Origin: Roseiflexaceae bacterium UBA965
Lineage (GTDB): Bacteria; Chloroflexota; Chloroflexia; Chloroflexales; Roseiflexaceae
Direction of reading: 5' to 3'
DNA: 23,357 nt
NCBI GenBank assembly: GCA_002292925.1
Contig: DBCF01000128.1
Coordinates: forward strand, 1 to 23,357
A program made the position numbers and the translations under genes. The notes beneath the pieces are model-generated. The model saw only the letters and a program-made list of their open reading frames with translations, was not told where the DNA came from and ran no database searches. Below are positions 14,989 through 22,398 of the stretch, piece after piece. Positions within the stretch are counted from its first letter, which is position 1. Each line of letters starts with the position of its first letter.

Positions 14989-16005
14989 TTAATAGCGCCG
15001 TTGCAACACGTGATTGGTAATCGCCACAAATGCTTCGTAGCTGTCGTTGGCCGCATAGGGCGCCAAATGTGCCAGCCCACGCGCAATACAGGCGTTGGCA
15101 ACGTCATAAGCCGCATCGATACCACCAGCAGCCTGGATGCGGGCAATCACTTCAGTAACACACTCAGCAGGCACTGGACCATTCACCGCCATACGCAATA
15201 TGTCACTTGCGTCAACCGACGCTGCCAAAATCAAAGGCAACGTAATCGTGCCTTCACGCAGGTCATTGCCGGCCGGTTTGCCGAGCACTGCTTCGCTTTC
15301 GACCATATCGAGGATATCATCGATAATCTGAAATGCTAACCCTAGCTCATAGCCAAATTGGCCAAGCGCCGCTACGGCGGCATCACTGCCACCAGCTACT
15401 GCGATCCCCGAGCAACAGGCCGCTTCAAACAACACAGCTGTTTTGTAGCCGATTTTGCGGAAGTACTGGGCTTCGGCTTGGGCGCGCGGCTCGACCATAG
15501 TGACGGGATTGAGCTCACCTTCGACCATACAACGTGCCGCATGCACATAAAACCCGATAATGCGCGGATCGGGCTCGTCGGCCAATTCGCGGGCCGCTAA
15601 GCCAAACAAAAAGTCACCAAGGGCCAAGGCTACGTCGCGATCCCACGTCATATGCACGGTGGCACGCCCACGGCGCGAGCCGGCATGGTCGACCAAATCA
15701 TCGTGCACCAACGATGCGGCATGCAATAGCTCGATAGCCACCGCAGGATGCTTGGCGCGATCAAATTGATAGGTGGCTAAACGCGCCGCAAGTAATACCA
15801 ACATTACTCGCAAGCGTTTGCCGCCTGATTGTACGGTATAGGCACCCGCAGCACGCAACACGGCCGTGCGCGATTCGATACGTGCAATCAACTCTTGCTC
15901 GACACGCACCATGTCTTCGTATAAACCGACACGTTGCAAAATATCATTAAGATGGTTGCGCGAAAGGCGCGACGTTGCGCTATTTGAAATGGTCGCCTGT
16001 TGCAT
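14989..16005 (-). CDS. All-trans polyprenyl diphosphate synthase (long-chain)
   Basis: This 338-aa isoprenyl transferase condenses isopentenyl diphosphate units onto an allylic primer. GGKRLR lies at 61-66, the first aspartate-rich motif is DDLVD (102-106) and the second is DDILD (229-233), with GKPAGNDLREGTITLP after it. The residue five before the first motif is alanine (A97) and not aromatic, which in this family goes with long products such as quinone side chains; this agrees with a quinone-dependent respiratory chain. ATG 16005 is chosen over the upstream GTG 16026 because the GGAGAAGG site overlaps that extension. The gene has its own promoter and terminator. Confidence 0.92.
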   Translation of the reverse strand: MQQATISNSATSRLSRNHLNDILQRVGLYEDMVRVEQELIARIESRTAVLRAAGAYTVQSGGKRLRVMLVLLAARLATYQFDRAKHPAVAIELLHAASLVHDDLVDHAGSRRGRATVHMTWDRDVALALGDFLFGLAARELADEPDPRIIGFYVHAARCMVEGELNPVTMVEPRAQAEAQYFRKIGYKTAVLFEAACCSGIAVAGGSDAAVAALGQFGYELGLAFQIIDDILDMVESEAVLGKPAGNDLREGTITLPLILAASVDASDILRMAVNGPVPAECVTEVIARIQAAGGIDAAYDVANACIARGLAHLAPYAANDSYEAFVAITNHVLQRRY

Positions 16006-16044
16006 CGTCACGCCTTCTCCAACCAACGTACTATTAGTCTGTTA

Positions 16045-16072
16045 ACTATATCACAAAGTTTTCATCTGTCAA
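16045..16072 (-). promoter_or_regulatory. Promoter of the polyprenyl synthase gene
   Basis: On the minus strand TTGACA (16067-16072), 16-bp spacer, TATAGT (16045-16050), with TGA before the -10. This is a near-consensus housekeeping promoter about 40 bp upstream of the ATG. Confidence 0.75.
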
Positions 16073-16113
16073 TGCACCACATTTGTACATGCTTTGAAGA
16101 TGATTTGCAAATG

Positions 16114-16746
16114 CTACCAGGCGCCGCGGACAACCTCAAGTTTGCTGAGGTGGGCTGCTTCGCTGAGGCTAGCGAGATAGGTCAAATCGCTACCGTATTC
16201 GATGACCGAAATACTAGCGTTGGTGACCCAAATTCGATTGATGCCGTCCATGTGCATACCAAGGGCATCAGCAACGAGGATTTTTACGACGACATCGTGG
16301 GTCGACACGAGCACAGTCTGATCGGGGTGGGTTTGGATGAGGCGTTCTTTGAAGTCGAGCACGCGTTTGAGGATATCGCTGAAGCTTTCGCCACCGGGCA
16401 TATGCGAGCGGGTAGGATGCAAGCGCCATTCACGCAGGCCATTGCCGTATTTGGCGATGACTTCATCGACCATCAAGCCAGCCCATTCGCCATGATCGAT
16501 TTCGATGACGGCGGGCTCAATGACAAAGGGGGTATCAGGATGGAAACGGCGGACTGCTTCGGCGGTCAGTCGAGCTCGTTGAAGTGGACTCGCATAAATC
16601 GTATGGAATGATTCGGTGCGCAAGCGCTCGGCAAGGGCATCAGCTTGGCGGACGCCCATTTCGGACAACGGCGCATCAAATTGTCCTTGATAACGACCGA
16701 TACGATTCCATTCGCTTTCGCCATGACGTACAATGATTAAACGCAT
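16114..16746 (-). CDS. Histidine phosphatase family protein (phosphoglycerate mutase-like)
   Basis: The 210-aa product starts with the catalytic signature RHGESEW (Arg7, His8). It continues with SPLQRARLTAE (Arg57 region), EIDHGEWAGL and the second catalytic histidine at STHD (His150). Members are cofactor-independent of metal, form a phosphohistidine and include phosphoglycerate mutases, CobC and sugar-phosphate phosphatases; the substrate here is unknown. ATG 16746 is chosen because the signature normally lies at the extreme N-terminus; the open frame extends upstream to 16830 without support. A perfect TATAAT (16786-16791, minus strand) is about 40 bp upstream. The gene diverges from the TPR-like gene. 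Confidence 0.9.
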   Translation of the reverse strand: MRLIIVRHGESEWNRIGRYQGQFDAPLSEMGVRQADALAERLRTESFHTIYASPLQRARLTAEAVRRFHPDTPFVIEPAVIEIDHGEWAGLMVDEVIAKYGNGLREWRLHPTRSHMPGGESFSDILKRVLDFKERLIQTHPDQTVLVSTHDVVVKILVADALGMHMDGINRIWVTNASISVIEYGSDLTYLASLSEAAHLSKLEVVRGAW

Positions 16747-16785
16747 ATAGTGTGATACCCTATAGCTACAATAATAACTTATGGC

Positions 16786-16791
16786 ATTATA
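16786..16791 (-). promoter_or_regulatory. Candidate -10 box for the histidine phosphatase gene
   Basis: A consensus TATAAT read on the minus strand, about 40 bp before the ATG. No good -35 is visible at 16-18 bp. Confidence 0.45.
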
Positions 16792-16813
16792 CACGACCTC
16801 ATCACACAACACT

Positions 16814-17704
16814 ATGAACAACACACACAATCAACCACTGATGCCGGCATTACGCCATGCACTGACCGTTGCCGAACCACTAGCACTCATCTTTCATGAA
16901 CGGAGCGGTGACGCGCAACGATTCCTCACCTTGCTCGACCAGATTCATGATTTGGCAGCCCAATGTACCCAAGCCGGTTTTGATATCGCATCAGAACAGG
17001 TGCGGATAATCGCACTCAATTCCCGAGCCTTGCGCGATGCCGAGCGCTTTATGCGGGCCTATGGTAATACCCCCATCCCCCCTGACAGCTACTTTGGGCC
17101 GCAATTGCGTGATTTGGCATTACACCGTCAAAAAAATCGGAGCAGGAGTATTGCATCAACCATAGCAGTGATTATGGTAATCATCGGAATAATGGTCTAC
17201 ATTATTTGGACAACACCCGAGAGTGCAAACACGACATTGATTTTGAATGCCGTCATTAGTGACGACCAAGCCAATGCATTGCAGATTGCCCAAGAGCAAG
17301 CACGCAAATTCCCCACGGACAGCGAAACACTGGTATGGCTCTCGGTATTGTCTGCGCGCCAAGGTGACCAGCCCGCCGCCCAAGCGGCGTGGCAAAGCGC
17401 CATCAAAAACAGTGACGCCCCAGAATCGTTGATTTATCTGCGTGGCAATGATTTGCTTCTCGTCGGAGAATACGACCAAGCAAGTGCCGACGCCACCACC
17501 TTGCAAGCCAACCCTACCACCCACCCCGAGGGGTTGTTTTTGGCGGCAGGGGTGGCTGAAGCGCGCGGCGACGTCAAAACCGCCATCGAGCTGATGCGCA
17601 AAACCGCTGACGCCGCCGAATCAGCAGGGCGGGCTGAATTTGCGGTGATGGCGCGCATCCGGATGGGTGGGCTGATGCAATATGGCATCCCCAAAAAACC
17701 CTAA
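16814..17704 (+). CDS. Single-pass membrane protein with TPR-like C-terminal domain
   Basis: No named family is recognised. From the ATG at 16814 the product is 296 aa. An N-terminal helical cytosolic domain (about residues 1-110; ALRHALTVAEPLALIF, LLDQIHDLAAQ) is followed by one membrane helix (IASTIAVIMVIIGIMVYIIW, about 114-134). The C-terminal alpha-helical region carries TPR-like repeats (ALQIAQEQARKFPTDSETLV, ARQGDQPAAQAAWQSAI, LLVGEYDQASADATTL, AEARGDVKTAIELM). Such proteins usually act as scaffolds. The start is uncertain: there is no clear Shine-Dalgarno, and in-frame ATGs occur at 16781 and 16841. Its stop lies 7 bp from the convergent HerA-like gene, leaving no room for a terminator. 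Confidence 0.75.
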   Translation: MNNTHNQPLMPALRHALTVAEPLALIFHERSGDAQRFLTLLDQIHDLAAQCTQAGFDIASEQVRIIALNSRALRDAERFMRAYGNTPIPPDSYFGPQLRDLALHRQKNRSRSIASTIAVIMVIIGIMVYIIWTTPESANTTLILNAVISDDQANALQIAQEQARKFPTDSETLVWLSVLSARQGDQPAAQAAWQSAIKNSDAPESLIYLRGNDLLLVGEYDQASADATTLQANPTTHPEGLFLAAGVAEARGDVKTAIELMRKTADAAESAGRAEFAVMARIRMGGLMQYGIPKKP

Positions 17705-17711
17705 TCGTGGG

Positions 17712-19343
17712 TTAATCTTCACCAAACAAATCATCGACGGTCATGGTGCGGGCTGGTGTCGGTGGCGGGGAATTTGGGGTGGCTGGTGCCACATAACCGC
17801 TCATCATGGCCTGATAAAACAACTCGTCGTAGGGACGAGTGCGGACCACCACCGGCATGGGTACGGCGTGCCCGAGGATCAGACATTGTTGTTTGGAATC
17901 AAGCGTCGCGAGGATGGTCCGCAACGCATTGGAGCCACTCACGCCGGTAAAAACCGCATCAATGTCTTTTTCGTCGTTGAGCAAAGCAGTGATACGACTC
18001 CCCAATTGGCTCATGACATCGCTGTCAATCGATGACGGGCGTTGGTCGACCACGAGCAATGTGACGCTGTATTTGCGCATTTCGCGGGCAATCGTACCAA
18101 AAATCGTCTGTTTGGCTGCAGCCGGGTTCAAAAATTTGTGCGCTTCTTCGATGGTGATAACCAACTGCGTCGGTTTATCGGCCTTATTTTTGCTGGTGAG
18201 GTATTTTTCGGTGCGTTCACGCCATTTGGCATGGATTTTGCGCGTAATAATATTGGCAACCAGCATATAGTCGATGGTGTTGTCGAAACGGCCAAATTCG
18301 AGTACCACATGATGTTTGGCGAGTAATTCGTCGATCAAGGTATTGATAACCGAGCCATTGGTTTGCTCGGCGACGTAGCCACGACGCTTGAGGCTTTCGA
18401 GTTTACGTTTGAGAGCGCTGAGTGAGCCGTAGTGGGTGCCGGTTTCGTCAGCGAATTGCTGGATAGCTTCGGGTGACATGTCGAGCAAAGCTTTGAGCCA
18501 ACCCTCACCAAAACGATCGGCGATGCGGTAGGCCGATTCGGCGGCGGTGGCGTTGAGGTTGAGTTCGTCTTGGAGGAGCAAAATATCTTCGACTTCGATC
18601 TCGTTGAGGCCAATGCGGATTTCTTGGTCGTATTGGGCACCACGGCGGTTAGTAGATTCAGCGTCGAGGGTATAAATCCGCACACTCGGTCCAAAGATTT
18701 TGCGCAAGCCTTTGACAAAGCCACCGCCCTCAGACGAGGCGTCACTGGCGTATTCGGAGTGCATATCAAAAATTAAATTGGCGGCCACACCGGCTTTGAT
18801 GGTGCCGCTGAGCAACAAGCGGGTCAAAAAACTCTTGCCGGTACCGCTTTTGCCAAATACGCCGTTCGAACGTTCGACCAAGCGGGTCAGGTCAATACAG
18901 ACGGGCACGTCCATGTCGAGGGGGCGGCCGATTTCGAAGTGGGTGGCGTCTTCTTGGCCAAATACGCGGGTGAAATCACTCTCGTCGGCATCATAGACAG
19001 GTGAAAAATGGGCAGGGACGGTTTTGACGGGACGCAAGCCTTCGCTCAAATCGCGGGGCAACATCAATGAGGGGCGGAGCTCGATGGTGCCATAGGTGGC
19101 AGTGCCGACAAGCACGTCGTGCAAAAAGCGATCATCGCTAGGAGGGTCAATCAACACACTAGGGGAAGTGGCGGCGAGTTCGACGTCAGTAAGCATCGCA
19201 AAAAATTCGTGTTGGGTACCTTGCACCAACAAAAACTGACCGACACGCAAGGCTTCGACTGATTGATTTGCATCAATGCGTGCCGTGAGGCCATCGGTCA
19301 ACGAACCGTTGGTAATGACTCCGATGCGTGTACGTGTATGCAT
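17712..19343 (-). CDS. HerA/DUF87-like ATP-binding protein
   Basis: This 543-aa HerA-FtsK superfamily ATPase has an N-terminal HAS-barrel-like domain (about 1-110). It is followed by Walker A GKSGTGKS (164-171), a DMHSEY segment (193-198), Walker B VITIEE (395-400) and a DQRPS sensor (433-437). Members pump or translocate DNA; archaeal HerA works with the nuclease NurA in end resection, while bacterial homologues may act in repair or defence. No NurA or other nuclease gene adjoins it. The C-terminus is a Pro-rich linker ending in an acidic TVDDLFGED, which may bind a partner. The ATG has an AGAGGAC site 5 bp upstream. It follows the decarboxylase terminator and probably depends on read-through or an unseen promoter. 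Confidence 0.9.
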   Translation of the reverse strand: MHTRTRIGVITNGSLTDGLTARIDANQSVEALRVGQFLLVQGTQHEFFAMLTDVELAATSPSVLIDPPSDDRFLHDVLVGTATYGTIELRPSLMLPRDLSEGLRPVKTVPAHFSPVYDADESDFTRVFGQEDATHFEIGRPLDMDVPVCIDLTRLVERSNGVFGKSGTGKSFLTRLLLSGTIKAGVAANLIFDMHSEYASDASSEGGGFVKGLRKIFGPSVRIYTLDAESTNRRGAQYDQEIRIGLNEIEVEDILLLQDELNLNATAAESAYRIADRFGEGWLKALLDMSPEAIQQFADETGTHYGSLSALKRKLESLKRRGYVAEQTNGSVINTLIDELLAKHHVVLEFGRFDNTIDYMLVANIITRKIHAKWRERTEKYLTSKNKADKPTQLVITIEEAHKFLNPAAAKQTIFGTIAREMRKYSVTLLVVDQRPSSIDSDVMSQLGSRITALLNDEKDIDAVFTGVSGSNALRTILATLDSKQQCLILGHAVPMPVVVRTRPYDELFYQAMMSGYVAPATPNSPPPTPARTMTVDDLFGED

Positions 19344-19374
19344 GCCGTGTCCTCTTTACAAAACTCACTAACAG

Positions 19375-19408
19375 TATACCCTACGTCACCAACGTGACGT
19401 AGGGTATA
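19375..19408 (-). terminator. Hairpin terminator after the decarboxylase gene
   Basis: TATACCCTACGTCAC (19375-19389) and its perfect 15-bp complement (19394-19408) surround CAAC. On the minus strand only a loose T-rich tail follows, so termination may be partial, allowing the HerA-like gene to be co-transcribed. Confidence 0.75.
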
Positions 19409-19434
19409 ACCACAGACAAACAGAGCGTGAACAG

Positions 19435-20973
19435 TTAGCGCACCGCCCGCTTCCAGGCACGCACCACACGGCGCACCGGCATGCGCAGGGGGCGGGTGTT
19501 AGCACGCTCACGGGAATCTGGCTGCTCGGCGTTAGCGGGTTGGCGAATTTCGAGGGTATCGCGGTGATAGCCGAGGGTGACCATGATGTCGTTGAGGTGT
19601 TGGGGTGCGGTTTCGCGCATAATCAAGGCATCGTCTTCGGATTCGATGATAATCCGGCGCATTTCGGGGGTGAGGCAGTGATGGGCGCCACCGCGACCCG
19701 ACAGCATTTGCTGATAGGCACCGATACCAAAGAAGGCGATGACCATGCGCTCGCCACCCATCGGCAACAACAACGGTGGTTGGCCAGGGCGGGGATAAAA
19801 GTCGTCGGTATCGCAGGTGTAGCGCCCAGCCAAGCGCACCGGGCGGATGGGTTGGTGCCAGTTGTCGAGGGGCAATACGATGAATTGCTGGCCTTCAACA
19901 ATCAACGTGTCGGGCAACGACACCATCAAACTACCGTTGAGCAAGTACCAATCTGGGGCACCACCACGACCCGACTTGACCGCGCCCACTTCCATCAAAT
20001 AGACACTATGCGAGGCCACGGTGTAGCGGCCAAACTCACCGACCAAGTCGGGGACCGCAACGCCCTGCTCGGCACAGGCGGTTTGCATGGCACGCATCAC
20101 CCCTTGCAAAAATCCTTGGTAGTCGAAGGTGAAACCAATATCGTAGGCATCGGTGGGCATACCGCCACCAAAATTAAAGAAGTGCAGATCGGGCAAACGG
20201 GCTGCCAAGGCGGCATAGCTATCAACAGAGGCACCGAGGCGGATGCGCCACAAATTGGCGTCTTCCATTTGGCTGCCAACCATGGCGTGGTAGAGCACGA
20301 TTTTGTGGGGCGTACCGGTGACCATGGCCATGGCACTGTCGATTTCGGCAGGAGTCAACCCAAAGCGCTCACCACCGGGGTGATCGGGGTCGACATCGCC
20401 GATATCGAAGCGGGCTCGCACCCCCAACAACAAGGGGTTGCGGCAATGGCTAATCAGGTAGGCTAATTCGTCGAGGTCATCGACGATGGGGATGAGACGG
20501 TCATAGCCGGCATCGTGCAGGGCCACAATGGCGTCGCGATAGTTGAAATCTTTGGAGCCGTTGCAAAACATGTAGCGGTCGGCAGACAACAAGCCTTGAC
20601 GCCACAATTGGTGGGCGATGACGATATCAGCAGCGGCAGACGTTTCGTAGTGGGCACCAGATTGCAGGGCGGTACGCACCACTTCTTCGGCGAAATTCGC
20701 TTTGGTGGCGTAGGCGTAATAAAACTCACCGGTGTACTGCACAGCCTCGCGCGCTTCGGCGACTTTGGCATGCATGTCGGCAATTTGACGGGTAATCAAG
20801 GGCAAATAGGCCACCTCGAGGGGTGCGCCGTATTGGTGAACCAAATCGTTGAGATCAATACGATCATCGATGAGCAAATGACCATCACGCCGACTAATGA
20901 AACTGTTTAACTGGCCGGCGGCGGAGACACCATGACGCTGGTGCATGTGTTCAAGATAAGTAAGACCGTTCAA
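19435..20973 (-). CDS. Fold-III PLP-dependent decarboxylase, probably arginine decarboxylase
   Basis: The 512-aa protein belongs to the ODC/DAP/arginine decarboxylase group. The PLP lysine is K91 in YAYATKANF. Phosphate-binding GGG is at 269-271, GEFGR at 312-316, and the second active-site motif CDTDDFYP has Cys387 and Asp388. The N-terminal text (YGAPLEVAYLPLI, HYETSAAADIVI, MFCNGSKDFNYRDAI) resembles Bacteroidetes-type arginine decarboxylases, which make agmatine for polyamine synthesis. A basic tail after about residue 480 is unusual. The start is TTG 20973 with AAGGAG 11 bp upstream; the ATG at 20946 lacks a site. A 37-codon Arg-rich ORF and a structured leader lie upstream. The exact amino-acid substrate is inferred. 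Confidence 0.85.
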   Translation of the reverse strand: MNGLTYLEHMHQRHGVSAAGQLNSFISRRDGHLLIDDRIDLNDLVHQYGAPLEVAYLPLITRQIADMHAKVAEAREAVQYTGEFYYAYATKANFAEEVVRTALQSGAHYETSAAADIVIAHQLWRQGLLSADRYMFCNGSKDFNYRDAIVALHDAGYDRLIPIVDDLDELAYLISHCRNPLLLGVRARFDIGDVDPDHPGGERFGLTPAEIDSAMAMVTGTPHKIVLYHAMVGSQMEDANLWRIRLGASVDSYAALAARLPDLHFFNFGGGMPTDAYDIGFTFDYQGFLQGVMRAMQTACAEQGVAVPDLVGEFGRYTVASHSVYLMEVGAVKSGRGGAPDWYLLNGSLMVSLPDTLIVEGQQFIVLPLDNWHQPIRPVRLAGRYTCDTDDFYPRPGQPPLLLPMGGERMVIAFFGIGAYQQMLSGRGGAHHCLTPEMRRIIIESEDDALIMRETAPQHLNDIMVTLGYHRDTLEIRQPANAEQPDSRERANTRPLRMPVRRVVRAWKRAVR

Positions 20974-21028
20974 TTCAGTGATGACTCCTTACACAGATCA
21001 ATGATTCAAAACCAACGCGTGGAGTACT

Positions 21029-21142
21029 TTACCCACGCTGACGAATTCGCACCACCACCAAACTGGCACGCCGACTTGCGAGCCATTCGGTTGATGACGC
21101 ACGTGACGGGCGCAATTGCGCTTTGAGCCACTGTACGAACAT
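21029..21142 (-). CDS. 37-aa arginine-rich small ORF (possible leader peptide)
   Basis: Read on the minus strand from ATG 21142 to TAA 21031-21029, the product starts MFVQWLKAQLRPSR and ends VVVRIRQRG. Seven of its 37 codons encode arginine. Its ribosome binding site, AGAGGAGGG (21156-21148), with a 5-bp spacer, is the strongest in the window. It starts 23 bp after the T-run of the leader terminator and stops 55 bp before the decarboxylase TTG. ACTCC (21025-21021), just past its stop, is complementary to GGAGT (20988-20984) in the decarboxylase Shine-Dalgarno. It may be a regulatory leader peptide or a small basic protein; a different 96-codon frame covering the site has no support. Confidence 0.6.
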   Translation of the reverse strand: MFVQWLKAQLRPSRASSTEWLASRRASLVVVRIRQRG

Positions 21143-21165
21143 GCGGTCCCTCCTCTGATACACAC

Positions 21166-21194
21166 AAAAAAACCAGGCCGTCTGCGACGTCTGG
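21166..21194 (-). terminator. Intrinsic terminator/attenuator in the decarboxylase leader
   Basis: On the minus strand CCAG-A-CGTC, loop GCA, GACG-GC-CTGG, followed by seven Ts (21172-21166). It precedes the small ORF and the decarboxylase on the same strand, so it can act as an attenuator. Confidence 0.8.
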
Positions 21195-21481
21195 GTGTCT
21201 ATGTTGCACAGAGATTGTTAGTCTGTCATCTCGGACTGTGTAGGAATATGCGCGAGGAATAATTGCGCGGCGAGAGAATCGTACCGCAAGGCACACCTAC
21301 GACAGGAGCTAGATCAACATAGCCACCCATTAGTTTGTATGCGTTTGCGTCCATATACCCCCACGAAAGCCTACTCGGGATTTAGGCAAATCACCATGGC
21401 GGTGACCTGAAAATACTCGATATCGTGACGTAAATTCGTCTATATCGCCGGAGGCAAGAATCAACAGTAGATGTCTACCGA
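21166..21481 (-). ncRNA. Structured leader RNA or small RNA upstream of the decarboxylase
   Basis: From a predicted start near 21481 to the terminator, about 315 nt carry several inverted repeats. A hairpin at 21418-21447 pairs CGATAT with ATATCG, with inner GACG/CGTC. A second has TCACC/GGTGA arms (21391-21405), and a third has GCCTA/TAGGC arms (21369-21387) that compete with flanking pairs of the second. A long-range helix joins 21327-21315 (GGTGGCTATGTTG) to 21206-21194 (CAACATAGACACC) with one mismatch. Inside it are GTAGG/CCTAC and AGAT/ATCT elements. I do not recognise a known riboswitch, T-box, 6S, tmRNA or RNase P signature. Confidence 0.5.
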
Positions 21482-21487
21482 ATAAAG

Positions 21488-21515
21488 ATTGTAGCAGTTT
21501 TTGGGGGGATGTCAA
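21488..21515 (-). promoter_or_regulatory. Promoter of the leader RNA and decarboxylase unit
   Basis: On the minus strand TTGACA (21510-21515), a 16-bp spacer with C and A runs, and TACAAT (21488-21493), with TGC directly before the -10. This is one of the best promoters in the window, more than 500 bp upstream of the decarboxylase start. Confidence 0.75.
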
Positions 21516-21532
21516 GTGGCAATTTCGTTTGG

Positions 21533-21553
21533 CTCGCACAGGGTACGCAGAGG
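21533..21553. repeat. Dispersed short repeat, copy 1
   Basis: A 21-bp sequence beginning CTCGCACAG and ending ACGCAGAGG recurs at 23337-23357 with two differences. The two copies flank the M23 and sugar-kinase genes. It resembles the CTCTGTG-type intergenic repeats found in many bacteria. Confidence 0.6.
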
Positions 21554-21592
21554 GCACAGATGAAGTGTTTTTCATCGGTGGTAGATGGGTGA

Positions 21593-21612
21593 AGACGCAG
21601 CCTACTGCGTCT
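21593..21612 (+). repeat. Perfect 8-bp inverted repeat upstream of the M23 gene
   Basis: AGACGCAG and CTGCGTCT surround CCTA, ending 20 bp before an extended -10. There is no T-tract, so it is more likely an operator or the tail of an upstream signal than a terminator. Confidence 0.5.
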
Positions 21613-21629
21613 CTATGAAATCACGATTA

Positions 21630-21638
21630 TGCTATGAT
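21630..21638 (+). promoter_or_regulatory. Extended -10 promoter of the M23 lipoprotein gene
   Basis: TGC-TATGAT (21630-21638) lies 25 bp upstream of the ATG with no recognisable -35, fitting an extended -10 promoter. Confidence 0.5.
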
Positions 21639-21662
21639 AGGGCAACATATCAGAGGGGAATT

Positions 21663-22340
21663 ATGTCACTACAACGCATCGGTATCATCATCGGTAGCGC
21701 CGCGGTTTTACTCGCATGTACCAATCCAATCACGCTGAGCCCTCCCACGCCCACCACCCAAACGAGTGCCAGTGCGACAGCAATTGCGGCCAGTGCGACA
21801 GCAGTGGCCACGGCAACAGAAACTCCAACGTCCACGGCGACAGATACACCGACAGCCACCGCCGTGACGGCACAATATTTCTTCCCGGTGCAACACGCCG
21901 AAGTCAACTACGGCAAATTCCATCATGATTATCCGGCCACGGATATTTTTTGTGATGAAGGCAGTGAATTTGTGGCGGTGACCGCTGGCGTGGTTGATTA
22001 CATTAGCTTCGAAGATATCTGGGACCCCGTCACCAACGAGCCTAACGACCGTGGTGGTTTGGCGGTGGCGATTATCGGCAACGACGGCGTGCGCTATTAT
22101 GGATCGCATTTGCAGTCAATTGCCCCTGATTTACAGGTAGGGATGACGGTCAGTGCCGGACAATTACTGGGATATACGGGCAAAACTGGTTCGGCACGAC
22201 CCACACCGGCGCATTTGCACTTTGGCATATCGCATCCCACTACCCCCGAGGATTGGCAAGTACGGCGTGGCGAAATTTCGCCATACCCCTACTTACAAGC
22301 CTGGCGCAACGGCGAAATGCGCGCCCCCGTACTCCCTTAA
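21663..22340 (+). CDS. M23-family peptidase-like lipoprotein (LytM domain)
   Basis: The 225-aa exported protein has a signal peptide with lipobox VLLAC (Cys19). A Thr/Ala/Pro-rich linker (about 25-70) with tandem AT and TPT units is followed by an M23 metallopeptidase fold. Zinc-site residues are recognisable in FHHDYPATDIF (His88, Asp94), YGSHL (His149) and PAHLHFGI (His184, His186). The family cleaves peptidoglycan cross-bridges or acts as a regulator of other hydrolases; the full ligand set suggests an active enzyme. ATG 21663 is chosen because AGAGGGGA lies 4 bp upstream; the frame stays open to 21585 without support. It acts at the cell envelope. Confidence 0.88.
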   Translation: MSLQRIGIIIGSAAVLLACTNPITLSPPTPTTQTSASATAIAASATAVATATETPTSTATDTPTATAVTAQYFFPVQHAEVNYGKFHHDYPATDIFCDEGSEFVAVTAGVVDYISFEDIWDPVTNEPNDRGGLAVAIIGNDGVRYYGSHLQSIAPDLQVGMTVSAGQLLGYTGKTGSARPTPAHLHFGISHPTTPEDWQVRRGEISPYPYLQAWRNGEMRAPVLP

Positions 22341-22342
22341 TA

Positions 22343-22376
22343 GCGACTTATTCACGTCGCGCCAGACTGTTTTTTC
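22343..22376 (+). terminator. Weak terminator-like hairpin after the M23 gene
   Basis: GCGAC (22343-22347) and GTCGC (22356-22360) can pair, and a run of six Ts follows about 10 bp later. The stem is short and the distance to the T-run long, so termination is probably inefficient and the sugar-kinase gene may be read through. Confidence 0.3.
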
Positions 22377-22398
22377 CAAAAAATAAAAGGAGATAACG

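Noticed and set aside
16781..17704. Horizontal transfer or defence-island interpretation of the TPR and HerA-like genes
   Set aside because: Codon usage looks like that of neighbours and there are no mobile-element ends, integrase or nuclease genes nearby.
21142..21156. T-box motif resemblance (GGAGGGACCGC against the GGTGGNACCGC core)
   Set aside because: It lies after the terminator, has no visible stem I specifier structure or antiterminator pairing, and is better explained as a ribosome binding site.
21250..21290. tRNA T-arm-like sequence (GGTACGATTC)
   Set aside because: The flanking stem does not pair in tRNA geometry and no acceptor or anticodon arms are present.
21006..21296. 96-codon minus-strand ORF over the leader
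   Set aside because: It crosses the terminator and long-range helix in a frame different from the well-supported 37-codon ORF and has no ribosome site.
21194..21327. 6S RNA, tmRNA or RNase P RNA in the leader
   Set aside because: None of the conserved cores that I know for these RNAs could be found; the closing helix alone is not diagnostic. A covariance-model search would decide.
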